Assembly: GCA_016709225.1 (NCBI GenBank)
Contig: JADJEE010000002.1
Span: 1,364,001-1,428,000 of the forward strand
DNA from: Deltaproteobacteria bacterium
Lineage (GTDB): Bacteria; Myxococcota_A; Polyangia; Nannocystales; Nannocystaceae
DNA length: 64,000 nt
Direction of reading: 5' to 3'
The first letter of the stretch is position 1. Every line of letters starts with the position of its first letter. Below are positions 9,057-18,187 of the stretch, piece after piece. The translations under genes were made by a program, and so were the position numbers. Below the pieces are notes generated by a model, which had not been told where the DNA came from, did no database searches, and saw nothing but the letters and a program-made list of their open reading frames with translations.

Positions 9057-10361
9057 ATGCGTGGACATGTCGCGATGGCAATGGCGCTGGCGGGAACCGC
9101 CTGCGGTCGCACCGGCTTCGAGTTCGGTCAGCTACCCGGCGCCAGTGGTGGTGCCAGTGCCAGCGACAGCGACGGGCCCGGCGTCGAGGACAGCCGCGGT
9201 GGCGACGACGACGACGAGGTCTCTGACAGCGCTGCCTTCGTGCCGCCTTCGCCCGACTTCCCACCCGAGGCGCGCACGTGTGGCAACGGCATCGTCGAAC
9301 CGGGCGAGCTCTGCTATCTGCCGAGCATCGAGTACCCCTCGCGCATCGATCCCTGCGCGCTCGCGCTCGCCGACCTCGATCTCGACGGACACGTCGATGT
9401 GGTGGTGCCGAACTCGGACTTCGATCACGTCGAGACCCCGAACAACGTCGCATCGGTCCTGCGCGGCGACGGCCACGGCGGTCTCGGTGCACCCGAGGCG
9501 TGGATGGCCGGCGGCGACGTGCCGGTCGGGATCACGGTCGGCGACTTCGACGGCGACACAGTGCCCGACCTCGCCGTGACCAACGCCTACGTCGCCAACC
9601 TCAACATCCTGATGGCATCGTCGCCCGCGAGCTACGACGACCCGACGCCGTACGCGGTCGGTGACACCCCGGTGATGTCGGCCGCGGGCGACATCGACCG
9701 CGACGGCGACCTCGACCTCGCGGTCACGAACAGCGGCAGCGGACAGATCCGGATCCTGCGCAATCTCGGCAACGGCAAGTTCGAGATCGCGGTCGACTAC
9801 GACTCGCCCGGCACCCCGTGGGAGGTCATCCTCGACGACCTCTCCGGTGACGGCGTGCTCGACATGGCGGTCGCAGCTTCGGAGGGCGCGCAGGTGTTCA
9901 TCTGGCTCGGCGTCGGCGACGGCACCTTCGTGCCCGCAGGCAGCCTCGCGACCGGCGACGGCACGCTCGGCGTGATCGCAGTCGACCTCGACGACAACGG
10001 CTGGCTCGACCTGGTGGCCAGCAACTCGTGGGTCTCGACGATGACGGTGTACATGGCCGACGGCGCCGGCAACTTCGCACCGCATGCCAACGTCGCGGTC
10101 GGCACCCAACCCCGATCCCTTGCCGCCGGCGACTTCGACAGCGACGGTCTCCTCGATGTCGCGACCGCCGACGAGACCGACAACGCGGTGCTCGTCACGC
10201 TGGGCGACGGCAGCGGCAACCTGACGCCGTCGGCCAACTATCCCGTCGGCCTGCTGCCCTCGTCGGTCCGCGCGGGCGACCTGAACGAGGATGGCGTGCC
10301 GGACCTCGTGACCAGCAACCAGCTGTCGAACACGGTCGGCGTGCTGCTCTCGAACCCATGA
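9057..10361 (+). CDS. VCBS/FG-GAP seven-repeat beta-propeller lipoprotein
   Basis: 434 aa. The lipobox is GTAC with Cys about 16, then an acidic Ser/Asp/Gly linker, one DUF4215-like module (TCGNGIVEPGELC) and seven FG-GAP/VCBS loops: DLDLDGHVDVVV, DFDGDTVPDLAV, DIDRDGDLDLAV, DLSGDGVLDMAV, DLDDNGWLDLVA, DFDSDGLLDVAT, DLNEDGVPDLVT. Seven repeats fit a closed seven-bladed integrin-type propeller binding calcium in each D-x-D-x-D/N-G loop. Likely a surface adhesion or binding protein; the ligand is unknown. The ATG at 9057 gives the signal peptide. Confidence 0.85.
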   Translation: MRGHVAMAMALAGTACGRTGFEFGQLPGASGGASASDSDGPGVEDSRGGDDDDEVSDSAAFVPPSPDFPPEARTCGNGIVEPGELCYLPSIEYPSRIDPCALALADLDLDGHVDVVVPNSDFDHVETPNNVASVLRGDGHGGLGAPEAWMAGGDVPVGITVGDFDGDTVPDLAVTNAYVANLNILMASSPASYDDPTPYAVGDTPVMSAAGDIDRDGDLDLAVTNSGSGQIRILRNLGNGKFEIAVDYDSPGTPWEVILDDLSGDGVLDMAVAASEGAQVFIWLGVGDGTFVPAGSLATGDGTLGVIAVDLDDNGWLDLVASNSWVSTMTVYMADGAGNFAPHANVAVGTQPRSLAAGDFDSDGLLDVATADETDNAVLVTLGDGSGNLTPSANYPVGLLPSSVRAGDLNEDGVPDLVTSNQLSNTVGVLLSNP

Positions 10362-10485
10362 ACCGCGACGTCGGAGCATGTCGCACCCTCGGTCTTCGAT
10401 CCGTGCGATCGCACCCGGAGAGGTTTGCACCGGCCCTGAATCTCGCTGCGTCGCGGCCGTCGTGAGACCCTACCTGCACACCACC

Positions 10486-11040
10486 ATGCGCGCCTCGCTG
10501 CTCGTCTCCCTCGTCCTCGCCTCGACCCCCTGCCTCGCGTTTGCGGGCGACGGCGATCATCACCACGGTGGCCATCACGGCGGCCATCACGGCGGCCATG
10601 GTGGCGGCGGCGGGACCGGAGGCGGTGGTGGTGGTGGTGGTGGTGGCCAAGCGGTAGCCACGGTCTCGGGTGCCGGTCAGCGCCTGTCGTTCAGCTTCGG
10701 CGGCCGCGTGCGACTGCAGGGCAACAAGGCCACCGGTGACTTCGCGCTGGTCGCCCACCCGCTCGCGCCGCAGGGCACGACGATCTCGGTGGCGTGTCGG
10801 TACAAGAAGTTCGATCAGGTGACGATCACGGGCAACAGCGCCGTGTTCCGCGGACGGGGCAAGTGCACGCGTCTGTTGAACACCGGTGCGCTCGAGAGCT
10901 TCGACTCGGTCAACGTGTTCCAGATCGTCGACAACCCCGACGGCGACGCCATCGACGTGAACTTCGAGGGGCCGACGGGCATCGCGGTGCCCGGCGGCGC
11001 GCTCGAGTTCGGCGACTTCACGGTCACGCCCGCAGCCTGA
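10486..11040 (+). CDS. secreted His/Gly-rich protein, post-COAP-1-like
   Basis: 184 aa from the ATG at 10486. The signal peptide (LLVSLVLASTPCLAFAGDG) is followed by a His-Gly tract (HHHGGHHGGHHGGHGG) and a run of about ten Gly at roughly residues 26-58. The rest is a compact beta-rich domain (GAGQRLSFSFGGRVR, GDFALVAHPL, ITGNSAVFRGRGKCTRL, FQIVDNPDGDAIDVNF) that resembles the post-COAP-1 domain of secreted proteins. The His tract could bind metal ions or be a flexible linker. No enzyme motif is visible. Confidence 0.7.
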   Translation: MRASLLVSLVLASTPCLAFAGDGDHHHGGHHGGHHGGHGGGGGTGGGGGGGGGGQAVATVSGAGQRLSFSFGGRVRLQGNKATGDFALVAHPLAPQGTTISVACRYKKFDQVTITGNSAVFRGRGKCTRLLNTGALESFDSVNVFQIVDNPDGDAIDVNFEGPTGIAVPGGALEFGDFTVTPAA

Positions 11041-11050
11041 GCCGACCGCG

Positions 11051-11773
11051 CTACTGGCAGCTGCCGGGGTTGTAGTCCGGGCACGGCACCGAGCAGGCGT
11101 CGCGACGACACACGTTGACCGCCGATGCCGCCGCGATCGCGCTGGCCGAGAGCCCACCGCAGCAGGGGTCGATGCACAGCCCCGAGATGCCGCAGTTCGC
11201 CAGGCAGGCCGCCGCCGCCGGACAGCCCTCGAGTGCCTCGCACGCCGCCGCGTCGTCGGCACAATCGCCGTCCTCCTCGGTGACGCAGCTCGGGCACTCG
11301 TTGCACATCAGCTCGTCACAGCTGGGGCCGACGTCCGTCGTCGAGCCCGCACTGACGTCACCGCTGCTGGAGTCGGCGGCCGTCTCGCCCTCGCTGGTGA
11401 CCGACTGCGAGCTGGTACCGTCGTCGGCGACGCCCGAGTCGCCGCTGCTGCCATCGCTCGAGCTGCCACCCTGGGGCGTCGCGCAGACGCCCGCGATGCA
11501 AACCAAGGGCATCAGGCACGCGTCGTGATCGCAGGTGCACGACGCCTGCCCCGGCTCGCAGCCCGCGGGCACGCAGACCGCCGGGCCCGCGGCGCACTCG
11601 AGGCCGGCGTCGCAGGTGCCGTTGCCGTAGCACGCGCACCCGACCCCGCCGGCGACGCACTCCTGGGTCGACGTGGTCGTGCCCGGGCCGGTGACGTCGG
11701 GTGGCTCGACGAAGCAGGCCGCCCCGCCAAGGAGCAGGCACGAGATCGCCAGGCGGATTCGCGACAACGTCAT
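11051..11773 (-). CDS. Cys-rich lipoprotein
   Basis: 240 aa from the ATG at 11773. Signal peptide with lipobox GGAAC (Cys about 20). A first Cys-rich module (VGCACYGNGTCDAGLEC, ASCTCDHDACL) is followed by a 50-residue Ser/Gly/Thr linker and a second Cys-rich block (CDELMCNECPSC, ACEALEGCP, GISGLCIDPCCGG). The layout (lipidated Cys, linker, disulphide-rich head) is the common one for myxobacterial outer-membrane lipoproteins. Function is unknown. Convergent with the His/Gly-rich protein gene, 10 bp apart. Confidence 0.75.
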   Translation of the reverse strand: MTLSRIRLAISCLLLGGAACFVEPPDVTGPGTTTSTQECVAGGVGCACYGNGTCDAGLECAAGPAVCVPAGCEPGQASCTCDHDACLMPLVCIAGVCATPQGGSSSDGSSGDSGVADDGTSSQSVTSEGETAADSSSGDVSAGSTTDVGPSCDELMCNECPSCVTEEDGDCADDAAACEALEGCPAAAACLANCGISGLCIDPCCGGLSASAIAAASAVNVCRRDACSVPCPDYNPGSCQ

Positions 11774-11938
11774 CACATCAACCGTGGGCGCGCGCACAGG
11801 ACAACGCGCTGCCTTCGAACGTTCCCGGATGCCACAACCATACGCATCGACCGCGGCGTTCGATTCACAAGGGCCCAAGTGCGCTCACCGTGGTAGGTGC
11901 CGCAGTCTACACGTCCCACACCTCGGCACGGGCGAGAA

Positions 11939-13261
11939 TCAAGCAACGATCGGCAATCGCACGATCGCCTCGCAACCGCGCGCATCGCCACGGTTCCGGA
12001 GCACCACCGACCCGCCGTGGGACTCCGCGATTTGGCGGCTGAGGGCGAGCCCGATGCCGCTGCCGCCGGGCTTGGTGCTGAAGAACGGCACGAACACGTT
12101 GGCGCTGTTGGCGAGCCCGAGACCGTCGTCGACGACCCGCAGGCACAGCTCCCGCGCGGTCCACGTCCACGCCACGCGAACCCCGGCACCCGGGACCTCG
12201 CCTGCGGCGTCGACCGCATTGGCGAGCAAGTTGAGGAGCAGCTGCTCGAGCTGATCGGGATCGGCCTCGAGCTCACCGTCGGCGCATGCCTCGATGGTGA
12301 CGCCTTCGTGCAGGCCCGCCACCCGCGCGACCAGCTCGCCCACGCGCAGCCGCTCGCGGCGCGGTGTCGGCAGCCGCGCGAGCCGGGCATAGCTCGCCAT
12401 GAAGCGCCGCAACGACTCGGCGCGGGCTTCGATGAGTGCGAGCCCGCCACCCAGATCCGACTCGTAGTCTTCGGGCCGCGGCTCGCGTCGGGCGAGCGAT
12501 CGCAGGCTCGCCGCCACCGAAGCGATCGGGGTCAGCGAATTGTTGATCTCGTGGCTGAGCACGCGCACGAGCTTTCGCCACGCCTCGAGCTCCTCCTGCC
12601 GCAGCACGCGGCTCAGATCCGACACCACCACCAGCACGTGGGGACGTCCGTGCTGGCGGAAGTCGCTGCGACGCAGCTCGCCGCGACCGACCGCGCCCGG
12701 GAACGCGAGCTCGACCGTGCGTGGAGCTGGGCCCTCGAGGAACTCGGCGAGCCCGAGCGACTCGGCGGTGCGGGCCTCGATACGCTCTCGCGACAGGCCC
12801 AACCACCGCTCACCGGTGCGATTGACCAACCGCAACGCGCGGGCGTCGTCGAACGCGAACACCGCGACCTCGATCTCGGCCATGACCTTGCGCAGCAGGG
12901 CGTTGGCCTCGAGTGCACCGAGCCGCTGCTCACCGAGCGTGTCCGCCAACGCGTTGGCCTCGGCCATCACCAGCGACCAGTCGTCGTCGCCGTGGGACAG
13001 CGCCGAGCGCAGTGTGAAGTCGCCGCGACGCAGGCCACCCAGCAGGTTCGCGAGCACTCGCAGCGGTCGCCGCACGGCCCGTAGCAGCAGGATGACGGCC
13101 GCACCCGAGAGCATCGCTGCGGCCAGCACGGCCGCGAGCCGCACGGCGGGCGACCCACCCGGGCGCCAAGCCAGCACCACCGCGGCCACCAGCGGAGCCG
13201 CCACGATCGCGAGCGCGCGTACGGCCACATGACGGCCGTAGCCCGCACGCTCCCGCATCAT
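11939..13261 (-). CDS. NtrY-like membrane sensor histidine kinase
   Basis: 440 aa. Two membrane segments at residues about 13-30 and 41-60, then a HAMP-like linker (RRPLRVLANLLGGLRRGDFT), a PAS-like domain (about 120-200) and the kinase core: H-box LSHEINNSLTPIAS (His about 237), N-box LLNLLANAVDAA, G1 DDGLGL, F-box FVPFFSTKPGGSG and G2 GIGLAL. NSLTP is typical of NtrY-type kinases that partner sigma-54 activators. Its start overlaps the stop of the response-regulator gene as ATGA, so the two form an operon with the regulator first. The signal sensed is unknown. Confidence 0.92.
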   Translation of the reverse strand: MMRERAGYGRHVAVRALAIVAAPLVAAVVLAWRPGGSPAVRLAAVLAAAMLSGAAVILLLRAVRRPLRVLANLLGGLRRGDFTLRSALSHGDDDWSLVMAEANALADTLGEQRLGALEANALLRKVMAEIEVAVFAFDDARALRLVNRTGERWLGLSRERIEARTAESLGLAEFLEGPAPRTVELAFPGAVGRGELRRSDFRQHGRPHVLVVVSDLSRVLRQEELEAWRKLVRVLSHEINNSLTPIASVAASLRSLARREPRPEDYESDLGGGLALIEARAESLRRFMASYARLARLPTPRRERLRVGELVARVAGLHEGVTIEACADGELEADPDQLEQLLLNLLANAVDAAGEVPGAGVRVAWTWTARELCLRVVDDGLGLANSANVFVPFFSTKPGGSGIGLALSRQIAESHGGSVVLRNRGDARGCEAIVRLPIVA

Positions 13262-14667
13262 GGCGACAGTCCATGCCGATGCAGGCGGCGATACAGGGCG
13301 CTCCTCGACAGCCCCAGCGCGACCGCGGCGTGACTGACGTTGCCCGCGTGTCGCTCGAGCGCACGGCGGATGAGCAGCGCCTCGGCGTCGTCCAACGTCA
13401 TGCCCTCGAACCCCGCCGGGTCACGCACCTCGGCGGGGTACAACCCGAAGTCGACCGCCTCGAGGCGGGGGCCCTCGGCCAGCAACACCGCCCGCTCGAC
13501 CGCGTGCTCGAGCTCGCGGACGTTGCCTGGCCAGCGATGCTCCCGCAGAGATCGCTCGGCACCGGTCGAGCAGCCCTCGACGTGCTTGCGGTAGCGCGTG
13601 CCCATGCGGGCGATGAAGTGCTGCGCGAGCACGGGGATGTCCTCGAGGCGGTCGCGCAGCGGCGGCACGGCGATTTCGACGGTGTTGAGGCGGTACAGCA
13701 GGTCCTCGCGGAAGCGGCCCGCACGGACCTCCGCGCGCAAGTCGGCGTTGGTCGCCGCCATCACGCGCACGTCGACCTTGCGCACCCGCGACGATCCCAC
13801 CGGGTGGAACTCGCCGGTCTGCAGCACGCGCAGCAGCTTGCCCTGTTGCGACAGCGGCATGTTGCCGATCTCGTCGAGCAGCAAGGTGCCGCCGTCGGCG
13901 AGCTCGAAGCAGCCGAGCCGGGCAGCCTTTGCGTCCGTGAACGCACCGCGCACGTGGCCGAAGAGCTCGCTCTCGAACACGCCGTCGGGCAGCCCGCCAG
14001 CGTTGATCACGATGAGCGGCCGGGCGGCCCGCGCCGAGGCCCGATGCAGCGCGCGCGCGATGAGCTCCTTGCCGGTGCCATGCTCGCCGCTGATCAGCAC
14101 ACTGGCGTCCGAAGGTGCGACCCGCTCGATGAGGCGCAGCACCGGCGACATCGCGCGGCTGCGTGCGATGAGTTCGTCCACGCCGTCGTCACGCAGGCGC
14201 GAGTTCTCGTGCTCGAGCCTTCGCGCGTGCCGCAGGACGCGACCGACCTCGGATTGCGTGCGCAGCACCGACACCAGGCGATCGTTGTTCCACGGCTTCT
14301 CGACGTAGTCGCGGGCGCCGGCGCGCACGGCCGCGACCGCCCCGTCGACGCTGCCCCACGCCGTCATCACCACCACCGGCAAGGTGGTGTCGACCGCGAG
14401 GATCTGATGCAGGAGATCGATGCCCTCGTCGCCGGAGGTGGTGTCGCGCGAGTAGTTGAGATCGACGAGCGCGACGTCGAACTCGCGATCGCGCGCGGCC
14501 GCGAGCGCGTTGGCGGGCGAGCTCGCAGTCTCGACCACGTAGCCCTCCGACTTCAGCAGCAGTCGCAGGGCGTCGAGGACATCGGGCTGATCATCGGCGA
14601 CCAGCACTCGCGTGGGCGCAGAGACGTCGGTGGACAACTCGCTCAATCTACGGCAGCTCGAATCCAT
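13258..14667 (-). CDS. sigma-54-dependent response regulator, NtrC family
   Basis: 469 aa from the ATG at 14667. Receiver domain at about 20-135 with the acidic pair ADDQPD, phospho-acceptor Asp in VALVDLNYS and the MTAW and VEKPW switch motifs. AAA+ domain with Walker A GEHGTGKE, the sigma-54 contact loop ELFGHVRGAFTDA (GAFTDA instead of GAFTGA, a common variant), Walker B GGTLLLDEIGNM and an R-finger region. A Fis-type HTH closes it (GNVSHAAVALGLSRSALYRR). It is transcribed away from the ABC exporter at 14828, which has a sigma-54 promoter match, so that exporter is the obvious target. Confidence 0.94.
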   Translation of the reverse strand: MDSSCRRLSELSTDVSAPTRVLVADDQPDVLDALRLLLKSEGYVVETASSPANALAAARDREFDVALVDLNYSRDTTSGDEGIDLLHQILAVDTTLPVVVMTAWGSVDGAVAAVRAGARDYVEKPWNNDRLVSVLRTQSEVGRVLRHARRLEHENSRLRDDGVDELIARSRAMSPVLRLIERVAPSDASVLISGEHGTGKELIARALHRASARAARPLIVINAGGLPDGVFESELFGHVRGAFTDAKAARLGCFELADGGTLLLDEIGNMPLSQQGKLLRVLQTGEFHPVGSSRVRKVDVRVMAATNADLRAEVRAGRFREDLLYRLNTVEIAVPPLRDRLEDIPVLAQHFIARMGTRYRKHVEGCSTGAERSLREHRWPGNVRELEHAVERAVLLAEGPRLEAVDFGLYPAEVRDPAGFEGMTLDDAEALLIRRALERHAGNVSHAAVALGLSRSALYRRLHRHGLSP

Positions 14668-14795
14668 CTGGGCCCCTTGGGGACGGTTCGCGCGCCTGTT
14701 CGGCTGCGGAATCCTCGTCCCACCTGCGGACACGGGATGACGCCACGGGGTTTCGCGGGCCGCTGCAATTGCCTGCGAGCCGGCCGCGTGCGCTG

Positions 14796-14812
14796 CGGGC
14801 ACGCTTCTTGCG
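14796..14812 (+). promoter_or_regulatory. sigma-54 (-24/-12) promoter upstream of the ABC exporter
   Basis: The sequence CGGGCACGCTTCTTGCG matches the sigma-54 consensus YTGGCACG-RNNN-TTGCW at the GG and GC doublets and at all other positions except three outer or weak ones, with the correct spacing. It lies between the divergent NtrC-type regulator and the exporter. Transcription would begin around 14822-14824, only a few bases before the GTG at 14828, so the message would be nearly leaderless unless translation starts elsewhere. Confidence 0.65.
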
Positions 14813-14827
14813 AGCCGCGCCACTTCC

Positions 14828-15571
14828 GTGGCGCGCGACGAACTCGACCCACCGGACGCTGCTGCGGCCGGCCCCACCTGCGAACCCCTGCTCCGGCTCG
14901 ACGGCGTGGGCAAGGTCTACGTCAGTGAGGACATGGAGACCCACGCGCTGCGCAAGGTCTACCTCACGATCGGGCGTGGGGAGTTCGTCGCGATCTCCGG
15001 GCCATCGGGCTCCGGCAAGACCACGCTGTTGTCGCTGCTCGGACTGCTCGACCGCCCCAGCACCGGCACGATGCACTTCGGCGAGCACGACGTGAGCGCG
15101 CTCGATGCCGCCGCGCGTGCGGGCCTACGCAACCGCGACATCGGCTTCATCTTCCAGGGCTTCAACCTCATCGCCGACCTCACGGTGCAGGAGAACGTCG
15201 AGCTGCCGCTGGTCTACCGCGGCACGCCGGCACGACGCCGTCGTGCGCGCGTGCTCGAGGTGCTCGACCGACTCGAGCTCGCCGACCGCCGTGGGTACCT
15301 CCCCAGTCAGCTCTCGGGCGGTCAGCAACAGCGGGTCGCGGTCGCGCGAGCGATCGCCGGCGCGCCGCGCCTGCTGCTCGCCGACGAACCGACCGGCAAC
15401 CTCGACTCCACCAACGCCGAAGGCGTGCTCGAGCTGTTGCGAGAGCTTCACCGCGGCGGCTCGACCGTGTGCATCGTGACCCACGACCCCCGCCACACCC
15501 GTTGGGCCGAACGCGTCGTGCGACTGTTCGATGGTCGCGTGGTCGGAGAGGACGCGACCTGGGCGGCATGA
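14828..15571 (+). CDS. MacB/LolD-type ABC transporter ATPase
   Basis: 247 aa. All ABC motifs are present: Walker A GPSGSGKTT (residues about 58-66), Q-loop FIFQGFNL, signature LSGGQQQR, Walker B LLLADEPTGNLD and H-loop VTHD. The sequence belongs to the MacB/LolD/FtsE branch that drives FtsX-like permeases. The start is a GTG at 14828 (no ATG upstream in frame). The permease gene follows with an ATGA overlap. Regulation by the adjacent sigma-54 two-component system is inferred from the promoter at 14796-14812. Confidence 0.93.
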   Translation: MARDELDPPDAAAAGPTCEPLLRLDGVGKVYVSEDMETHALRKVYLTIGRGEFVAISGPSGSGKTTLLSLLGLLDRPSTGTMHFGEHDVSALDAAARAGLRNRDIGFIFQGFNLIADLTVQENVELPLVYRGTPARRRRARVLEVLDRLELADRRGYLPSQLSGGQQQRVAVARAIAGAPRLLLADEPTGNLDSTNAEGVLELLRELHRGGSTVCIVTHDPRHTRWAERVVRLFDGRVVGEDATWAA

Positions 15572-18006
15572 TCCACCTCTGGAACGACCTGCGACTCGCC
15601 GCACGCGAGCTGCGACGACGACCACGGGTGTCGCTCGCGATGCTCGCGACGCTGTCGCTCGCGATCGGCCTCACGGTCGCGACCTACTCGATCGTTCGCG
15701 CGCTGGTGCTGGGCGACGCTCCCGTGCGAGACCCCGACCAGGTCTGGGCGCTCTACACGGTCGACGACGTCAACCCGGGGCACATGCCGGTGTCGGACCC
15801 GACCGCGTTCGACGTCGCACAGCAGCTCGCGAACGAGCAGCTCGGCGAGCTCACGCTGCTGGCGGGCGTCACCGCGACCGTGCAGACACCCGCCGGCACC
15901 GAGCCGCGCCGCACGGTGATTGCGACCTCGAACTACTTCGAGGTGCTGGGGCTGCAACCGCAGCTCGGCCGCTTCTTCGACGCGGTCGATCACGGCGCGC
16001 CAGTGCTCGAGGTCGTGCTCAGCGACCGCACCTGGCGCGAGGCTTTCGAGGGCGACCCGCTCGTGCTCGGGCGCTCGCTCACGGTCGAAGACCGCGCGCT
16101 CACCATCATCGGCGTGGCCCCGCCGGGCTTCGTCGGCACGACGATGCTCGAGGCGGAGCTGTTCCTGCCCTACGCGGCCCACTCGGAGGTACTGCCGTCG
16201 CTGCCATGGTTCGGCCACCGCCGCTTCCTCGCCTTCGACGCGCTGGTGCGCCTCGCACCGGGGGTCACGCCGGAGCAGCTCCACACCCGCGTGGCGGCGA
16301 TCGCCGAGACCATCGCCCAGGCGCACCCCGATGAGGTCGGTCGTCGGCGCCTTCGCGCGGTCCCCCTCGCCCACGCGCTGCTTGGTCCCGACGCACGCGG
16401 TGCGCTCGTGCTGGCGGCCGGCATCGGGATGACGGCGGCGGGCTTCGTGCTGTTGGTCGCCTGCGCCAACGCGGCCAGCCTGCTGATCACCCGCGCGTCG
16501 CCGCTGCGCACCGAGCTCGCGCTGCGTGGTGCACTCGGTGCGACCCCGTGGCGGTTGTTCCGCCAGGTGGTCTCGACCGCGTCGCTGTTGGCTGCGGGCG
16601 CGGGCGCGGTGGGCCTGTGCCTGGCGCCGTGGATCCGCGACCTGCTGTGGTGGCTGAGACCCCCGATGCTCTGGGGCATGTCACTGCGACCGGCGCTCGA
16701 CCCCGGCGTGCTGTGGTTCGCGATCGCGATCTCGGCCGCGACCGCGTTGAGCTTCGGTCTACTGCCGGCGATCGGCGCGGCACGGGTCGATCTCGCGAGC
16801 CCGCTGCGACATCACGCGAGCCACGGACAAGCCACGCACCGCGGGCTCCGTGCCACGCTGGTGGTGTTCCAGATCGCGGTGTCGTTCACGGCGTTGCTCG
16901 GTGCGGCGCTGTTCGTCCGCGGCGCCGCGCGGGCCCTCGCGATCGACCCCGGCTTCGCGGTGCACGAGCTCGCGGCGATCGAGATCGATGCCGGTGGGGC
17001 CGACGGCCGCCCGAGCGACGACCTCGCGCAGCTGCAGCAACGCCTCGCCGCCGTCCGTGCGCAACCTGGCGTGGTCGAGGCCGAGCTGGCGACTGCGCTC
17101 CCGTTCGGCGCCAACGAGTTTCGGCGCACCGTCTCGACCGATCCGGCGGGCAACCGGCCGGCGCCACCGCCACGGCTGGTGACGACCGCGGCCGTGGGTC
17201 CTCGCGTGTTCGCGACGCTTGGCCTCGCCCTGCTCGAGGGGCGGAACTTCGCCGCATCGGATGGCTTCGACGCCGAGCGCGTTGCGATCGTGAACCAGGC
17301 CTTCGTCGAAGCCTGGTGGCCCGAGGGTGACCCCTGCGATCGTCGACTCCACCTCGCGGGCGTCGAAACACCGCTGCGAGTCGTCGGCGTGGTCGCGACC
17401 AGCAAGTGGATGGCGCTCGACGAACCGGATCTCCCGGTGCTGTGGCTGCCGCTGGTGCAGTGGCCACAGCCGTCGCTGCAGCTGGTCGCGCGTGGCCCCG
17501 ACGCCGAGCAGACCCTCACCAGCCTTCGCGCCGCGTTCGAGCAGGACCTCGGGCACGCGACCATGTCGCGGCCACGCACGTTGACGACCGACGTCGAGGC
17601 GACACTCGGGGGCATGCACGCCGCCGCGCGGCTGCTGGGTCTGTTCGGCGCGGTCGCGATCGCGCTGGCGATCGTCGGCATGCACGCGGTGATGACCGAC
17701 GCCGTCCGGCAACAGACCCGCGAGCTCGGCATCCGCATGGCGCTCGGAGCCACGCCGGCGGTCGTGCGCACGATGGTGATGCGCGAGGCGTTGGGCCTCG
17801 CGTTGGTCGGCAACGCGGTCGGCATCGTGCTCGGTCTCGGCCTGCAGCACCTGCTCGCCGAGCACCTCTACGAGGTGCCCGCCGGCGACGTGTTCGCGTT
17901 CGGAGGCGTCGCCGCGCTGGTGACGATGGCCGCGATGCTCGCGACGTGGTTGCCCGCGCGGGCCGCAACCCGCATCGAACCCGCGCGCGCGATCGATCGC
18001 GGGTAG
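15568..18006 (+). CDS. MacB-like (ADOP-type) ABC permease
   Basis: 812 aa, overlapping the ATPase stop. The layout is that of duplicated FtsX permeases (ADOP family): TM1 at about 20-42 (LAMLATLSLAIGLTVATYS), a large MacB periplasmic core domain, a first three-TM FtsX domain (about 285-400), a further TM near 430, a second periplasmic core and a second FtsX domain (about 700-800) with the typical RELGIRMALGATPAVVRTMV signature. Such proteins export peptides, toxins or lipoproteins, or act as mechanotransmitters. No adaptor gene is adjacent. Confidence 0.9.
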   Translation: MIHLWNDLRLAARELRRRPRVSLAMLATLSLAIGLTVATYSIVRALVLGDAPVRDPDQVWALYTVDDVNPGHMPVSDPTAFDVAQQLANEQLGELTLLAGVTATVQTPAGTEPRRTVIATSNYFEVLGLQPQLGRFFDAVDHGAPVLEVVLSDRTWREAFEGDPLVLGRSLTVEDRALTIIGVAPPGFVGTTMLEAELFLPYAAHSEVLPSLPWFGHRRFLAFDALVRLAPGVTPEQLHTRVAAIAETIAQAHPDEVGRRRLRAVPLAHALLGPDARGALVLAAGIGMTAAGFVLLVACANAASLLITRASPLRTELALRGALGATPWRLFRQVVSTASLLAAGAGAVGLCLAPWIRDLLWWLRPPMLWGMSLRPALDPGVLWFAIAISAATALSFGLLPAIGAARVDLASPLRHHASHGQATHRGLRATLVVFQIAVSFTALLGAALFVRGAARALAIDPGFAVHELAAIEIDAGGADGRPSDDLAQLQQRLAAVRAQPGVVEAELATALPFGANEFRRTVSTDPAGNRPAPPPRLVTTAAVGPRVFATLGLALLEGRNFAASDGFDAERVAIVNQAFVEAWWPEGDPCDRRLHLAGVETPLRVVGVVATSKWMALDEPDLPVLWLPLVQWPQPSLQLVARGPDAEQTLTSLRAAFEQDLGHATMSRPRTLTTDVEATLGGMHAAARLLGLFGAVAIALAIVGMHAVMTDAVRQQTRELGIRMALGATPAVVRTMVMREALGLALVGNAVGIVLGLGLQHLLAEHLYEVPAGDVFAFGGVAALVTMAAMLATWLPARAATRIEPARAIDRG

Positions 18007-18187
18007 TCGCCACGCCGTGGCGAATCGGGGCACACGCCGCCCTCGCACCCGAGACGTTGGCATGGCGATTCCCCAGGGCAGCGATGTCGCGATCGCTGCG
18101 AAACGCGGCGATGTGAAGCGGCTTTACGAAGCGCGACCACCGGCCACGAATGCCCACCGGAGGGGCCCCGTCGGTCCTTCCGTGAAG

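Noticed and set aside
10561..10650. Possible repeat array or regulatory tract (GGTGGCCATCACGGC units)
   Set aside because: It is the coding sequence of the His-Gly tract of the secreted protein at 10486; codon-level repetition explains it.
13258..14667. GAFTDA instead of GAFTGA in the sigma-54 regulator as a sign of lost activity
   Set aside because: GAFTDA is frequent in active-looking NtrC-family proteins and all other motifs are intact, so I do not treat it as a defect.
14764..14771. GCAATTGC palindrome as an activator site for the NtrC-type regulator
   Set aside because: Only eight bases and no second copy; cannot be separated from chance.
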